64,000 nucleotides of DNA from Polytrichum commune (lineage: Eukaryota > Streptophyta > Polytrichopsida > Polytrichales > Polytrichaceae): contig OX485809.1 of NCBI GenBank assembly GCA_950295325.1, positions 18,104,001 through 18,168,000 of the forward strand. Direction: 5' to 3'. This document shows, piece by piece, positions 1 to 13,248 of this stretch. Position numbers and translations under genes: made by a program. The number at the start of each line of letters is the position of its first letter. Position 1 is the stretch's first letter. The notes under the pieces were generated by a model. It ran no database searches, was not told the origin of the DNA, and saw only the letters and a program-made list of their open reading frames with translations.

Positions 1-2810
1 CTTCATAGGATCCTACTTCGTGGCAATATATGTCACATCTAGATAATTCTCCTTTGCCCATGATTGTTTATAACCATGACACCTATACATGCATGTGTCA
101 AAATGTGTGAAGCCAACCATCTAAGGCTCCAATAGTCGCCACGTGGTAGAGTAGGCCTACGATGTACTTATGTATTGATAATTAGACCATTGATAATAAA
201 CTTTAGCCACCTATTCTAAGACAATTTTCACATCCACTTCTCAAATTACATTAGATCAGTAGTAGGGTGGACAAATTTACTTCTTAAGCAATGGGCTTCT
301 AGAAATAAATGAGTAAGTCCATTACTTTGGAATATTATGATAATTGATGACATTGAATTTATAGTTGTATGACACAATATAGGGCATTTTAGCTTGAGAC
401 GGTTAAGAACATATGCACATATTAGAATATATTAAATGTGTAATATAACAAGAAATATGGTGGGTACAACTTTGATATATATTTCAAATTTATTTCATTA
501 GTATATTTAATCATGAAAAGATTCATATATACTTTGCTCTAGATAGATGTTCCAATCCATAACAATGTTTGGTTTGGGTTCTGGGTAGCATGTTCCAAAA
601 CAAAATTCTTAGGCAGCCCGAAAAAACATAATTTTTTTGGGTAGCCCATAAAAATGATTGGATTAACTTGACACACATATTTCTTGAGGTAGATCAAGGA
701 AAAAAATCCAAATGTTATGAAAACCCAAGCAAGGTTTGAATGATAAGAATATGGCATCATGAAAAAAATTAGTGTATAATACAACAATCTCAGGTTCACA
801 CCAAGGAATTTATGAAATTCAAGTTTTTTTTGTTCAGATGATTCAAACCAACTTTCGGAAGAAAAAAAAGGGCAGTCGACTAGCCCTTTCAATTGTGCAT
901 GTGTTGACTTATTTATCCAGAGAAACTTGGCACACACTTCAATGAAGAGAGGTTTCCAAATTTATGTCATGTGGTGGTTATTGCCAACTTCGCAAACGCA
1001 TGAAAATGTACCCTAAATCACCATGTTCCAAAGGGACACCTAGCTACAAGTCCTAGCCAATACAAACACCTAGTCATAAGCAACATAACAAGGACATGGA
1101 CCATGAGTTGCTCCTCTCACAGACATGTCCAAATAGAAATATTTCACAAGCAACAAGTCTCTTCATATGACCCTCAAACTCAACTTAAGAAAAATGCTTC
1201 CTCTCAAGCTCTTACCTCACAAGACCATGTCCTAACATTCTCCTCATTTTGCTTCCCCCAACTATGTAAGTTGTTGAGCAAAGAGGGTGAGTGTGGTAGT
1301 AATACCCCTTGTAGTCACGAACATGTAACAATGAGGTGGAATCCATCACCTAAATTAAACCAAATTAAACCAAAATTGTCACAAGATTAAACATCACCTC
1401 TTCTCTCTCTCTTTAACTAAAATTGACCCATGCAAGCTCACCTACACACCACAACCATATGATCAACTCATAGAGGTCATTGATTTGTGTCATAGAGCTC
1501 CCCCACCAAGAGGTGATAATGGGTTGCATGTGAAAATCTCCATTTGTGTGTGCAACCAAAGTGTGCTAACATTTATATAACAATGCCCCTTAATAACTAT
1601 TTGGACACCTATAAGTTCATTTTCTCAAATTAATTGCCATATATTAATCATCTATTCATAGGCACTTTTTTTTTAAAGACTAAGTAAATAGATTCAATTG
1701 TTAATTTTTTGAATTTTTGTTGGTAGTCGGTGGAATAAAGGTTAGCTTTGCAAGTACTCAAAAGGCACAACAACAAAAAAATTAAAATTAAAAAATGCTT
1801 GAATTTTTTATTTTTTTGCTTTATGTTTTCAGGCGTTAATTCTTTACAGCGTTGTGTGGCTTTCGACCTTTGAGTACTAAACAAGCTTAACCTATGCGCC
1901 GCGCTATGTATGCGCCCTAAACCCACGACGTTTGAAGATACAACTTGTGCCAAAAATACTATGTCATTAGTTTATCCTTGAAAAATTGGATAGAGGATGA
2001 AACACAAGAAAAAAAATCATGATTTTTAATGGCAATTTTATTGTTGTAAACTTTGCATTTCTTATCTTTGGACCTATGATTGAGCCCATGTTCAAAGATT
2101 TTTTGCCTCTTATTCTTGGCCGCACTGGAATTTAAGCCTGACTTTGGTCATTTTCTCTTTGGAATATGTAAATTGAGTTAGGAAACTCTTGGGAGCCACA
2201 AATGTTGGTGAACCTAGTATTTTCATATCTAAAATATTTGTTGAAACTAGGGAATTTCCAGTTGAAACACGAAAGAAAGAAAGAAAAATGCACCTTCAAA
2301 CATTGGATGGTTGCTCTAGTGTTGCTCATGTCCTTCTTTTAGGTTAACAATAATGTGGAAACCAAAAAGAGCAATAAACTATTTTTCGTCTTCTTCTTTG
2401 TAATGGGTGACACTTTGCTTTGAAGCATTTGCCCAACATAATGTCACCAAGCTCCTTGTCAGAGGCATTCATCAAGTGTGCATATGGTTTTCTTTATTCA
2501 AAGGGAAAAAGGAAAAAGAAGAAAGAAGAAAGACCCTTAGATGCTTTGAATGAAAATGAAGGCTTGGATGAGAGTGCTCTGCGCGTCATTGTTATCGTAG
2601 TTGGCGTTGTTGCATGACTTGCACGCCATTTAGGTTCTATGACAATGGCCTCCAACATGGCATTGAAAGCTTTGTAATTGGTGAGGTGTGATGTTGTAGG
2701 TGACAAAAGCCAATTTAAATTAAAGTTGATGTCAAGGAGCTTCTTGCAAAATGTGAGAGTTTGTTGATGAAGAGGTACTTTCACCTATTTCGGACACCAC
2801 CCATCAATGA
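1..2810. other. Intergenic, nothing supported
   Basis: AT-rich sequence with short unrelated ORFs only (longest 132 aa on minus at 539-937, no family resemblance). No repeat family member was recognised. Confidence 0.5.
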
Positions 2811-3394
2811 ACAAGGAGAACTGGCCCCTAGTTACAGATAACCCAGTTGAAAGCACCACGGGCCTTGGCTTGGTGGTTAGGGCTCATGGCCCCCAATGAG
2901 GAGGTTGTGGGTTCTATTCCCCATGCCGGTGTGGTGCTCACCACCTTAGTCCACCCAACTATGGTGGGGGTTCCTTGGACCTTGTTGTATGGGTACCTCA
3001 AAGCCCTTTGGGGGGATACCATGTCCGGTATCTTCAAGGCACTAGTGGCTAGCTAGGAACTCGTATAGTGTGTCACTATAGTGTCCATCCTCGAAAGGGG
3101 AGAGTAGTATTTGTCCCAATGTCCCCTTGTCCAGTGGGCATCGGGTCATTGGCATTACGAACGGACACTTTATTCACGCCGGCCCCTTGCTTGAAAGGGG
3201 TTGGAGTTTCTATCTAACCCAGTTGAATTTGAGGAATAAACGGTTGAAGTTCAAGACTTCATGATGATTACCATCATTTTAGAGGAATCTATGGAATATA
3301 CCTCAAATTAATACAATAAAACCGAAAGATCAATATGTGTAACTGGTTGGACTTGGAAACACTGGATCTTGACTGATTATGCCCAAAAATCTCC
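2811..3394 (-). mobile_element. GATCRGGGAGA MITE, copy 1, split by the SINE
   Basis: The two flanks of the SINE join into one copy of the repeat seen at 17342 and 57506. Shared words include agttacagata, gttgaagttcaagactt, gaatctat.gaatata, tggacttg.aaacact and cccaaaaatctcc. Strand is assigned by taking the pair at 57.5 kb as plus. Confidence 0.75.
2852..3214 (+). mobile_element. tRNA-derived SINE with 13-bp target-site duplication
   Basis: The head contains a pol III A-box-like TGGCTTGGTGG (about 2866) and a B-box-like GGTTCTATTCC (about 2911) at tRNA spacing. A non-coding body of about 300 bp follows. It is flanked by the exact direct repeat taacccagttgaa at 2839-2851 and 3215-3227. The long target-site duplication is the mark of LINE-type insertion. 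The tail is not A-rich. The 69-aa ORFs on both strands here are incidental. Confidence 0.85.
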
Positions 3395-5039
3395 TTGGAC
3401 ACTTTTATTCAAAATATTTACCATGTCCAACTCTCCTGGATGCTTGGAGTAGGCAAGCCTTCTTTGGTGTGCTTAAATCGTAAAATTGACACATTGTCGC
3501 TTTAACACCATTTGAGCCCCACTTTGGCACATGAACTTCATGATTGAAGTAAAGAATGATCAGCATTGGACCGCATCAAAGTGAATGGTAGTTTAGATTC
3601 CGTTCACTAAAGGTATGTGGGTGTTATTCGGTTCATTTTTCATGTTCTCCAACTTCTACTGATTGGATCTATAGAACAAAACTTACTTTCATTAGCATTA
3701 TTTTCATTACTTTCATTATATATATATATAATGAAGCATCATGATAAATTGGATTGAAACTTGGAACGTGTCTTATTTAGTTATGGTTATCAGAAGTGCA
3801 TGATTGTTGATTTCTTAACTGAATACATAAGTCCTCCCAATTATGTTCACTATTGAGTATGGGGTAGATGTCAAATTGAAGACTCACATTCTCAATAACA
3901 CTGTAGATAGTAATGTTACAAGAAACCATACTCCACAAGAATAAACCCACAACATGTATTGACAATAGATTCCATGAATACCAAATTGTCTATAACAATG
4001 CCAACAACAATTACAAGAGGCAAAGAAGGTTTTCTCTACACAAAAACCTATGCAAGGAGGGTTTCTAACAATGATCCACAAATTCATATACTCAAGTGAA
4101 AACATCACAAAAATCCCCACCCCTCTCCATTCCTCCCAGCCTTCACAATCACCAATAAACGCATTATGCCCATTCTCATGTTACACCTATACATGCCAAC
4201 ACACCAAGAAGACCTACATGTTAGTAGGTCAAGGGCTCATGCTCGCACCCATACCTCGGGGCAATCACACCCCCTTACGTTTTGTTACCACGTGCGATAA
4301 TGTGGTATTTAATAAGGGGATATTTATGCACCTCTCAATATTTTTTCCCGCCCTATTTGTAGATATAAAGCTACTTTGATGTATTTCTTAGCACCCTATG
4401 TTTATTTGTAATTCTTTAGAGAGGCTAATTTTTGGCACCATATTTTTTTTATAAATTGTATAAGTACCAAATAGTGGACATAATACTATAGCATTGCAAA
4501 ATCAACCTTGTGAGCAACAAACATTTCATACCATCCATCTTGTCATTCAATTGGTTTCAATTAGTTGTACCAATCTTATACCATTCAAAGTAGCATTCAA
4601 AACACAACCAGTAGCATTTGGGTACTAGTTAAAGGGTTACCAATAAACATGGAGATAACAAAATATATAAGCTAAAATAGACAAGTTGTAAACACGGATA
4701 AAAAAAAACAAGAATTACAACCAATTGTAACAAGACATAGAATTTTGCACAACTACCTACTCCAGAAAAAATTTGCATTCAAATACAAGAAAGCTAATTA
4801 CAAAAGCCATAATTATTCTATTGAATCTACTACATACTTTTAGGGGGATCCAATATCTATAGCTTTAATTTTTCTATTAATTACTAAAATGAAGGAATTT
4901 TTCACCACCTTTTTTTACATATAATCATGTAGGGGACATATGCTATGGTAGATCTAACAAATTTATAATTTTTACTCTCAATGAATTAAAATTGATCTTA
5001 TTTTTTTTATCTCACGTGGTTTCAAAAATTCCGATAGTC
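3395..5039. other. Intergenic, nothing supported
   Basis: Contains a short TA run near 3720 and AT-rich DNA. Overlapping 78-109-aa ORFs at 3884-4379 on opposite strands show no domain. Confidence 0.5.
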
Positions 5040-5500
5040 ACCTCCCCAAGACCCATACTCGCAATGATGACCTTGAACCTAGGGACCTTTACATTAAACA
5101 AGGTTTGGGTAGACCAACCCAAATTTCATCTTCAGATCCTACTAAAGATAGGCATGGGGTTTGGGTTAGTCAACTGAAACATGCTAACCCTAATCAGGTC
5201 AAGGGTTTATATTTGCATTGATGACCTTGAACCTAGGGGACCTTTCCATGAAATAAGGTTTGGATCGATCAAACCAAACTCATTTTCAGATCCTAATGAA
5301 GATAGACATGAGTTTGGGTCAATCAACCAAAATTTATCAACTCTAATTAGGTCAAGGGGTCATATTTGTATTGGTGACCTTGAACCTATGGGACCTTTTC
5401 ATGGAACAAGGTTTGGGTCAACCGAGCCAAACTCATCTTTAGATCCTACTAAAATTAGACATGGGTTTGGGTTGGTTGACCAAAATCTACTAACCTAGTC
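5040..5500. repeat. Tandem repeat, 3 units of about 153 bp
   Basis: The word gatgaccttgaaccta recurs at 5066, 5220 and (as ggtgaccttg) 5373, a spacing of 154 and 153 bp. Each copy is followed by gacctttacat/gacctttccat, aaggtttggg and cagatcctact. The spacing is near 51 codons, so the ORFs at 4992-5498 are read-through of the repeat. No protein family was recognised. Confidence 0.8.
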
Positions 5501-7603
5501 TAGATATACGCTAAACCAATCTAGGTGCCAAAAGCTTGGTCTCAACCAAATTTTATAGTTTCTAGTCCTCAATTCCGACAAATTCAGGTGGAGTACTACC
5601 GACCAACAATACAAAATGAAGATATAATTCGTCATTACACATACTAGGATACAAATCACAATTTTTGTTGGAGGGTGGATTTTGAGCATGGTCCAACTTG
5701 GACAGACACAAGTTTCATATTCATAGCATGGAAACCACAAAAAAATCATAGTGGGTCACACTATCTATCCCTCAAGAGTACATAACATTTGCAAAAGACA
5801 ACCTTGCTCGCCTCGCGGGTGATACAAGCTGATGAAAACTTAGGTCAAAGTTAAGTTGTTTGGTTGTGAACAACCACCAATAAAATCCTTTTAAAAAAAA
5901 TTTTTTTTTTTACTTAGTCCAATATTATATGAACATATTTAACATTATGGTAGACTACTAGTAAACCTATGTGCATTTTGGGATTTTTGACTATTGGTCT
6001 AGAATTTGGGTTCTTAGAAATCCTAGTGTGTTTGAGTTTGGATGAATCTCTATATAAAATATTTAATAAATTTTCTTTTTATCTGATTTTCTTTTTGGGA
6101 TGAAATTCCAATGTTGGAATCAATACGCATTTATCACACTATGCTTTTGTAGGTTGAAGGGTTAGGATTTTAATCTATATGCTAAAATAACCTACAATCC
6201 TTTGAATTTATTGATGAAGTAAGTTTCAAGTGTTGTACCTAATTTGTTTATATTGGCCAACCATTAACTTTGGGATTAGGCTAATCATAAATTTCTTGCC
6301 AATATACCGTAGCTTATGTTTAGGGTGACTTCAAGTTGTTGTCAACCATATATAAATCTGAGACAATTGAAAGTCTCAAATGACCTAATATAGTTAAATC
6401 CGCAAGTTCAACCAACCAAGACCACGCCCATGCACCCAACAATCACTAACCACTTATTGAATCCTTCAACCTAACCCACTCATACTATTCCTCACACTTA
6501 ACATGACCAATACAAATTCAACATTATAACTCCCTTCACAATAGATATATCATCTTTAGAGCAACATGACATGCCAAATCCTCAAAATGGACAACTTTAC
6601 CCCAAGACCACCACTACACTTGAAGCCATACACTAGGCAAGAATGGCAGCCAAAGAGGATCAACTAGAATGTAAGTATATTTGGCTTTATGCATGAATTT
6701 TGGACAATCTAACCACCAATATGACGTAAACTAGATTGCAAAACTACACAAATATGGTGGTTTGCAAACATGGAATACAAACATAAGTTGTGGTTGATGT
6801 GTTATTGCTTTAATTGTTGTCATTTGATGTTTTTGCCCCAACAAGTGCACATCCCTCACTTTTCGGACAAGTGGTTTGTCCAAATATACGTCAATGCCAA
6901 TTGATCTCAACACAATCACTATCACTATCCTCATAGTAAACCACAATAAATGGACCAAAGAAAAACACCCCCTAAATCAACATGCTAGTGTGCACTAGGT
7001 GTACAAATATTAGCAACTATCCCACCTCGCTCCATCATATACACCCCACCCTAGAATGGCCAAAATATTGCCATCATACAAAGCCATCCCTCACATCCAT
7101 AATTTGCATTCACAATCAACAAGAGCCCTAGGCTACCCACAAATCGCACAACACCTAAAGCACACACTCCGATAAACCTATGCCATACAAATAGACGCAC
7201 ATCCTATCCTACCCACCCTACCTAAATACACTGTGAAATTCTCAAACGAATGGAAACTCACCCCACGAGTACAACATCCCCTACACAAACCACAACATAC
7301 CACTCCATGGGGAACACAATTACACCCACCCATCCACTCAAGTACCACCCCCAACAATATCTATACGGATGGGTCATTCACCCGTCCCACAAAAACCTCC
7401 CAAGTCAATATCTTGGGAAACATAGTTCGCTCAAGTGCATATAGCCCCAACAACAACTGACAAATAATAAAATAATGCCTAGGGTATCATATCATCCTAA
7501 GGCAATATTGCTCGTCATTAAGGGCATTCAAACCACACAATTATACGCCTATATCTTCATAGATAACACACACATGCACACAAATGTGTGTGTGTATATA
7601 TAT
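5501..7603. other. Intergenic, nothing supported
   Basis: No gene or repeat structure recognised. The 7233-7460 ORFs are C-rich low-complexity sequence. Confidence 0.5.
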
Positions 7604-10600
7604 ATAGATGACTTTTCAAAACTTTTTGCAAAGCTTGAACTTCCTCTTTTCAAAGGCCAAATCCTTCAAAATCTTCCTTATTGCCATACAAGGGTGGGTG
7701 GGTGGGAACTTTGACATAACTCTTTCTACCACTAATGCATTACCATACTGATTTACACAATATCATTTTTGCATGATGAAGTTGTTTGTCCTCAAGTCTA
7801 ACACAATATGTTATATAGTATAGACTTGTTGTACCACAACTTATTTTGCTTTGCAAGAGTATATGCCATACTTAGGGTTTCTATCATCTAATTGTATCCT
7901 ATACCAAACCATTGTTCTTGACTACCCCATACCTTGCAAGTTTAACCTACTATCCTCATGCTTTTACCCTAGGGTATGTATACCTCATATGCTCTATATA
8001 TGGAGTGCTTACAAGGGAAACATTCCTAGTAACATCAACCACAAGATATGCATAAAATGTCATAGTCCCAATACACCATCGTATTGTAAGTGTGAAGGGC
8101 CTGCCTCACATGTGCCCATGCAACCAACCAACAAACATTTGAGGATTAGTTACGTACACGAGGTAAATAACAGCAGGACCCAATTGTTATCCATGTCACA
8201 CACCTTTATGTTTCATCAAATGCATAGCAGTTTTTGAAAATGTAACACTCATTGCAAAATGACAAATGGGTGTTCAAACCTGTTCCTTAGCCATGATTGA
8301 GTCACCCCAAGTAGAATACTCCTCTTGGTGATTAGCCCAAGTTTCCTTCACCTTCCTCACGTATCTACCCCTGTGGTGAGTACTCCAAGAGTTACCTCAC
8401 CTTGCGTTTGTATGAATGGTAGAAGAGAGGCTCATTTTAGGGTTAAGGGTTTATATTGGAGTTCTTACTTGCGGTAAGTTCTTCTAAACCCTATTTTAAC
8501 CATGATTTAAAGATGTGAGTTACATCAGTAACTGTGGTTACATTACCCTATTCCTTCATAACCTTATTACTTTTTTAGTATGGTAAGCATGATCACTTTC
8601 CATACATGTATATTAAGGATATCATGTGCTTATAGTCATCTTTTTGTAAAGATGACTTTTGCTAAGTGAATATTTTGAAGGTTCATATTTATAAAACTTA
8701 AAATCATGGTATTGAACAATAACGAGAGAGCTGACTAATCTTGTCTTGATTAGACTTGTGTCACAATAGGTAGTGTCACACCTATTGTAGAGTCAAGTTA
8801 AGTATAGTAAATGACAACATACACCCCTATCCAGGGTCTTGATAATCTCTTAGTATAATGTTATGTATGTCAACGTGTATATATCCTCTGTTAAGTAAAC
8901 ACTTGTAGTGACTCCTGTTCAGTATTCAGAACATCATCTACGAGTCATTTCACATTTCTATTGAGCCATGTATGTGACCAGTTTCAGGCCTTAGGATATT
9001 ATCCCCAGGCTACCAGTTTCCCACGAGCTTTTCAATTCACAGGCAAATATTTTTCCACACTGTGTATAGCTAATATGCAATAAGCCACACAGAGTAATAA
9101 AACCTCACGTGGTCCTCAAGTCTGCTTAGTGAAAAAGTCTTCTATATTCAAATCTGTCTGGCCAGTTTTGTTCAAGGTTGATTGATCCAATCAGTAGTGC
9201 TTGGGTATACTCATATTATTTGTACAATCAGTACAAATAATGTACCCTTTTCTTTACACATTTTTTCAGAGAGTAAAAAGGAAAAGGCAACTGTTAAGAT
9301 TAACCGAATCCAACAAATCTCTCCTATCTGAATATCTCTCACATGGTTAGTACTTCAACCAGGAGAATATAGATACTGAGACAATTCTTGTTGTAATAAT
9401 TTGTTACGTCCAGTAACCCTTAAGACGCTTGCAAACTTATCACATATTTAATGTCTTCAACAATTAATTCTGAAGACTATTTCGTGATTGTTCAGTAAGA
9501 ACATGGTACACCTAGTCTTGAGCAACATAACCCGTTCAGTTTTTCCTTCATCTCTGTCTCTTTATAGTTTCTGTCATTCTGCAAAGACTCGCTGACTTCT
9601 TCTTCAAGTGACCGAACTCTTACAGTAAACAGTTCTGTTGTCTGGAAAGAAGATTATTAGCAAGAATCTGCAATAGAAACTCTCCGCAGTAACTGAGTGA
9701 TTATACTGTGATTATTTCACCTGAAAGTCTTATATCAGACCCAAAAACATGTGGTAAACAGTTTGTAGAGTGTTTATTTGGAGTGTCATTATCAAGAAAG
9801 ATAGTACCCATCATCAATTTTCTGGGTATCACACAGAGATTTCTAGAACAATTTCTAGAAAGAATTGTGATGGATGGACAAATTTCTTCGGATGGTGCAC
9901 CGCACTCGTAGAAGAGGTCCTCACTTGTGCCCATGCTCCCCAACATTACCAAAAAATAAGTTAGTAGAGCGTACAACAGGTGTAGGCGGATCCTCTTACT
10001 TGTTATCGATGTCAACAAGGCAATGCTACTTCCATGGAAATAAGTACAATACAAAACACTCTACATATATAATTGCATAGAAAATATATCATGCAATACT
10101 CAAATCAAGAAATGATTGAATGTAAGTGAGAAAACTGATTATCCCATGTAGGCAATTCTATCATCAAGTGTAATCACAGTAGACCAATATGCTCCTGATC
10201 TACACCTTGAATTCGTCTTGTGATGAACTATTCTTGTTCATCTCGAATTTGCTTATGGGATCTTGGATCACTGTGAATTGTAGTTCCCTGATAAGAACTT
10301 CTCTCAGTAGATTCCAGAATTCGCTCACACTGTGTATAAGTTCTTGAAAAAACTCAGTAGTGCTGCTCTGCTGTAGTAATCCTTGCTCACATACTCTGTC
10401 GCTACTGCCTTACTGCAGTAAATCTGTGCAGAGCTCTCAAGCATCCTATCCAGTAGACGCACACACATGAAGTACGGGGTAAGTCTATTCAGAGGTGCTT
10501 TCTGGGATTTCGGCTCTCATTTTTATAGTACCCGTTTTTTCCGGGCAGCCCGTAGGTTTGAGAATGGAGCCCGTAAATCAAGAAGTAGAGAGAGAGAGAG

Positions 10601-12692
10601 AGAGAGAGCTGACTTTTCAAAACTTTTACAAAGTTTGAACTTCCTCTTTTCAGAGGCCAAATCCTTCAATAACTTCTTCATTACAATACAAGGGTGGGTG
10701 GGTGGGAATTTCCACAAGACTCTTTCTATTTTCATGGCATCTTCCTACTTGGTAACACAATAGCATTTTGCATAGTGTAGTTGTTTGCAATCATGCTTAT
10801 CTATGTGTTGTAAAACTTGGATAATTTGTGTTATAACTCACTTTGCTTTGCAAAACTATGTACCTTACTTAGGGTTTCCGTAATAACATGGTAGCCAACA
10901 ACAAATGTTTAAGTTTGACTGCCCCGTACCTTTGAGGTTTAATCACCTATCTTCTTGCTTCACTACAAAGTACACATATCTACTCCACCACATGTATGGA
11001 GTGCTTACAAAGGAAAAATCCCTAGTAACATCAACCCATAGAAATGCTTAAAATGTCATAATCACAATACATCCATGCAACCAACCAACAAACATTTGAG
11101 GATTACTTACGTACACGAGGTAAATAACAGCAGGTCCCAGTTGTTATCCATGTCGCACACATATAAAAAACTTCAAATGCATTGCAGTATTTCAAATTAT
11201 AACACTCATTGCAAAATGACATATGGGTGTTCAAACCTGATCCTTGGCCATGACTAGGTTACTCCAAGTAGAATACTCCTCTTGGTGATTTGTCCTAGTT
11301 TCTCTCACTTTCCACACGTATCAATTATTCTAGTGAGTATGCACAAAGTCACCTCACCTTACGCTTGCATGAATGGTAAGAAAAGGAGGTTTCTTTTAGG
11401 GTTAGGGGTTTATATTGGAGCCTATGGTAAGTTTTTCCAAACCCTATTTTTTACCATGGGTTACAGACGTGATTCACAGTTGTAATCATGGTTACTTTGC
11501 ACCTTTCATCTACATCCTCGTTACATATCTGGTATGGAAAGTATGACCATTTTCCATGTATGTATATGTAGGATCTCTTGATTGCATTGTCATCTATTTG
11601 TAAAGAAAACAAGTTTTAGTTGACTAATGTGAAAGTTTATAATCACAAAGTGTTTAATATCATGGCCTTGATCAAGAGAGAGAGAGAGCTGGGCTTTTCT
11701 TGAGCCGTTCTATGCTTACTATCGAGCTTAGTCCGTTCTTATAACATCCTCTTATTCAGAGGCCAAATCATTCTTCAACATATCAATGTACCTTTTTTGA
11801 AAACCTGGGAGGGTGGGTGGGAGCAAGCCCCATGACCCAACTATTTGCAAAGCTATCCTCTTACCATAGTCATTGTCTCTACACTGCTTGCATCTAAGAA
11901 AGTGTTACGATCTGAAAGTAGTCTATACAACTCACAATGTAACTTTTCATTTCACTCTTGTAGAAAAACTTCTTTACAGATCCATATCAAGTTCAGAAAG
12001 GTAAGAGACAAGCTCAACAAATACTTCAAAGTTCTACCAAAAATCAGATTATGTTATGCGTTCCTCATACCACTGGAATACATATTATGCATAAGTATAA
12101 TCATAATGCACATACTATTTTTGATCAAAGATACTATGCAAAACCTAAATATGTCGTCAAGTTTGTGAAGGGTCCGCCTCACCTGTGCCCATGCCACCAA
12201 CCAAATCCAAAGAGAGGGTTAGTAATGTACACGAGGTGAATAGCAGCGGAAACCCAATTGTTATCTATGTCACACAATTTTGTACAACATGAAAATACAT
12301 TTTGCATCATTGAATACACATACTGTCATAGAGTATTCTACATGTTCCTTAGCCATTTGAACCTTGTGCAGTCGAAAAGAGAGGTAAATTACACACCCTC
12401 TCCACAAGACTAAGTTTGCACAACTTGCACTAATCCTGTAAGTTACTAAGGGTAAACTGCCGTATGCGGTTTAACCTGCGAAAGGAGGCTCTCTTGGCCT
12501 CTTATTCTTAATATAGGATTAGGTAAATGTTTGTGTTCATTGATGTGAAACCCACAATCTATGGTTGATATTCGTTAGGTAACACTGGCTTAACCCTAAA
12601 AGGTTCTTACCCTGGGGTTAGATAAAGTTACCAAGCAGGTTCATTTGTGGGCAAGGAATAATCAAAGTAGAGAGAGAGAGAGAGAGAGAGAG
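7604..12692 (+). repeat. Head-to-tail array of about 1-kb units bounded by GA runs
   Basis: Units: A about 7604-8728, D about 8729-10600 (long, diverged), B about 10601-11688, C about 11689-12666. All but A begin next to (GA)n-CTG; the GA run also closes the array at 12667-12692. A and B match over nearly their full length: gacttttcaaaact, caagggtgggtgggtggga, ggagtgcttacaa, ccaaccaacaaacatttgag, tacgtacacgaggtaaataa. C and D share the tgtgcccatgc and tgttatc.atgtc blocks. Sequence near 8440-8460 and 11390-11420 (tagggttaagggtttatatt) recalls an LTR promoter, so this could be a tandem LTR/TRIM array. No protein was found. Confidence 0.7.
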
Positions 12693-13248
12693 TCTCTCCG
12701 GAGATAGAGGAGCCATTCATGACCTCCCAATGACGCAACTCAAAGACCTCAACATCTTAAAAAATAGCATTAAAAGTTTGATGAAAGGCATACACCAAAA
12801 TGCCATCAAATACCTTACATACCTCATACTAAACAAACAAAAATTAGATTGCAAACAAACTCCCATAAAGCCCCCACCATGGACCTAAAGTACTATACTA
12901 CTATCACTTGAACCCAAACAAAACGTAGAGCCTCCCTCCCAAAAGGGATGCCCTAACCCATACATTGCATCATGGGAAGCCATAATCAATATAGGGTGAA
13001 CAAGTTCATATTCCCACAAGTGGCATGAACACCAACATTCTTTTTTTTACTTTTAGCTCTTTGATTTTCACTGAACCACACATCAATTACAATTCGGTGT
13101 TTGATAAAGAAAACTAACCAGATAATACCTTCATATCTCATGCCATGGGTTTCTTTGTATAAGATCCACACACACCTTTAACCCATGGAAAGGATAGCAC
13201 CTTGCCAAATAATTGGGGTATTAATTGAACTTTAAGCAAATTTAAGTT

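Noticed and set aside
2852-2930. A functional tRNA gene
   Set aside because: The A- and B-box-like sites are present, but no cloverleaf acceptor stem is visible and the unit continues for 300 bp as a SINE.
2828-3056. 69-aa ORFs on both strands
   Set aside because: They lie within the SINE; the sequence is better explained by pol III promoter boxes and a target duplication.
7604-12692. CRISPR-like or gene-cluster interpretation of the repeat array
   Set aside because: Units are about 1 kb, diverged, and in a plant-type nuclear context; there are no short regular spacers or cas-like genes.
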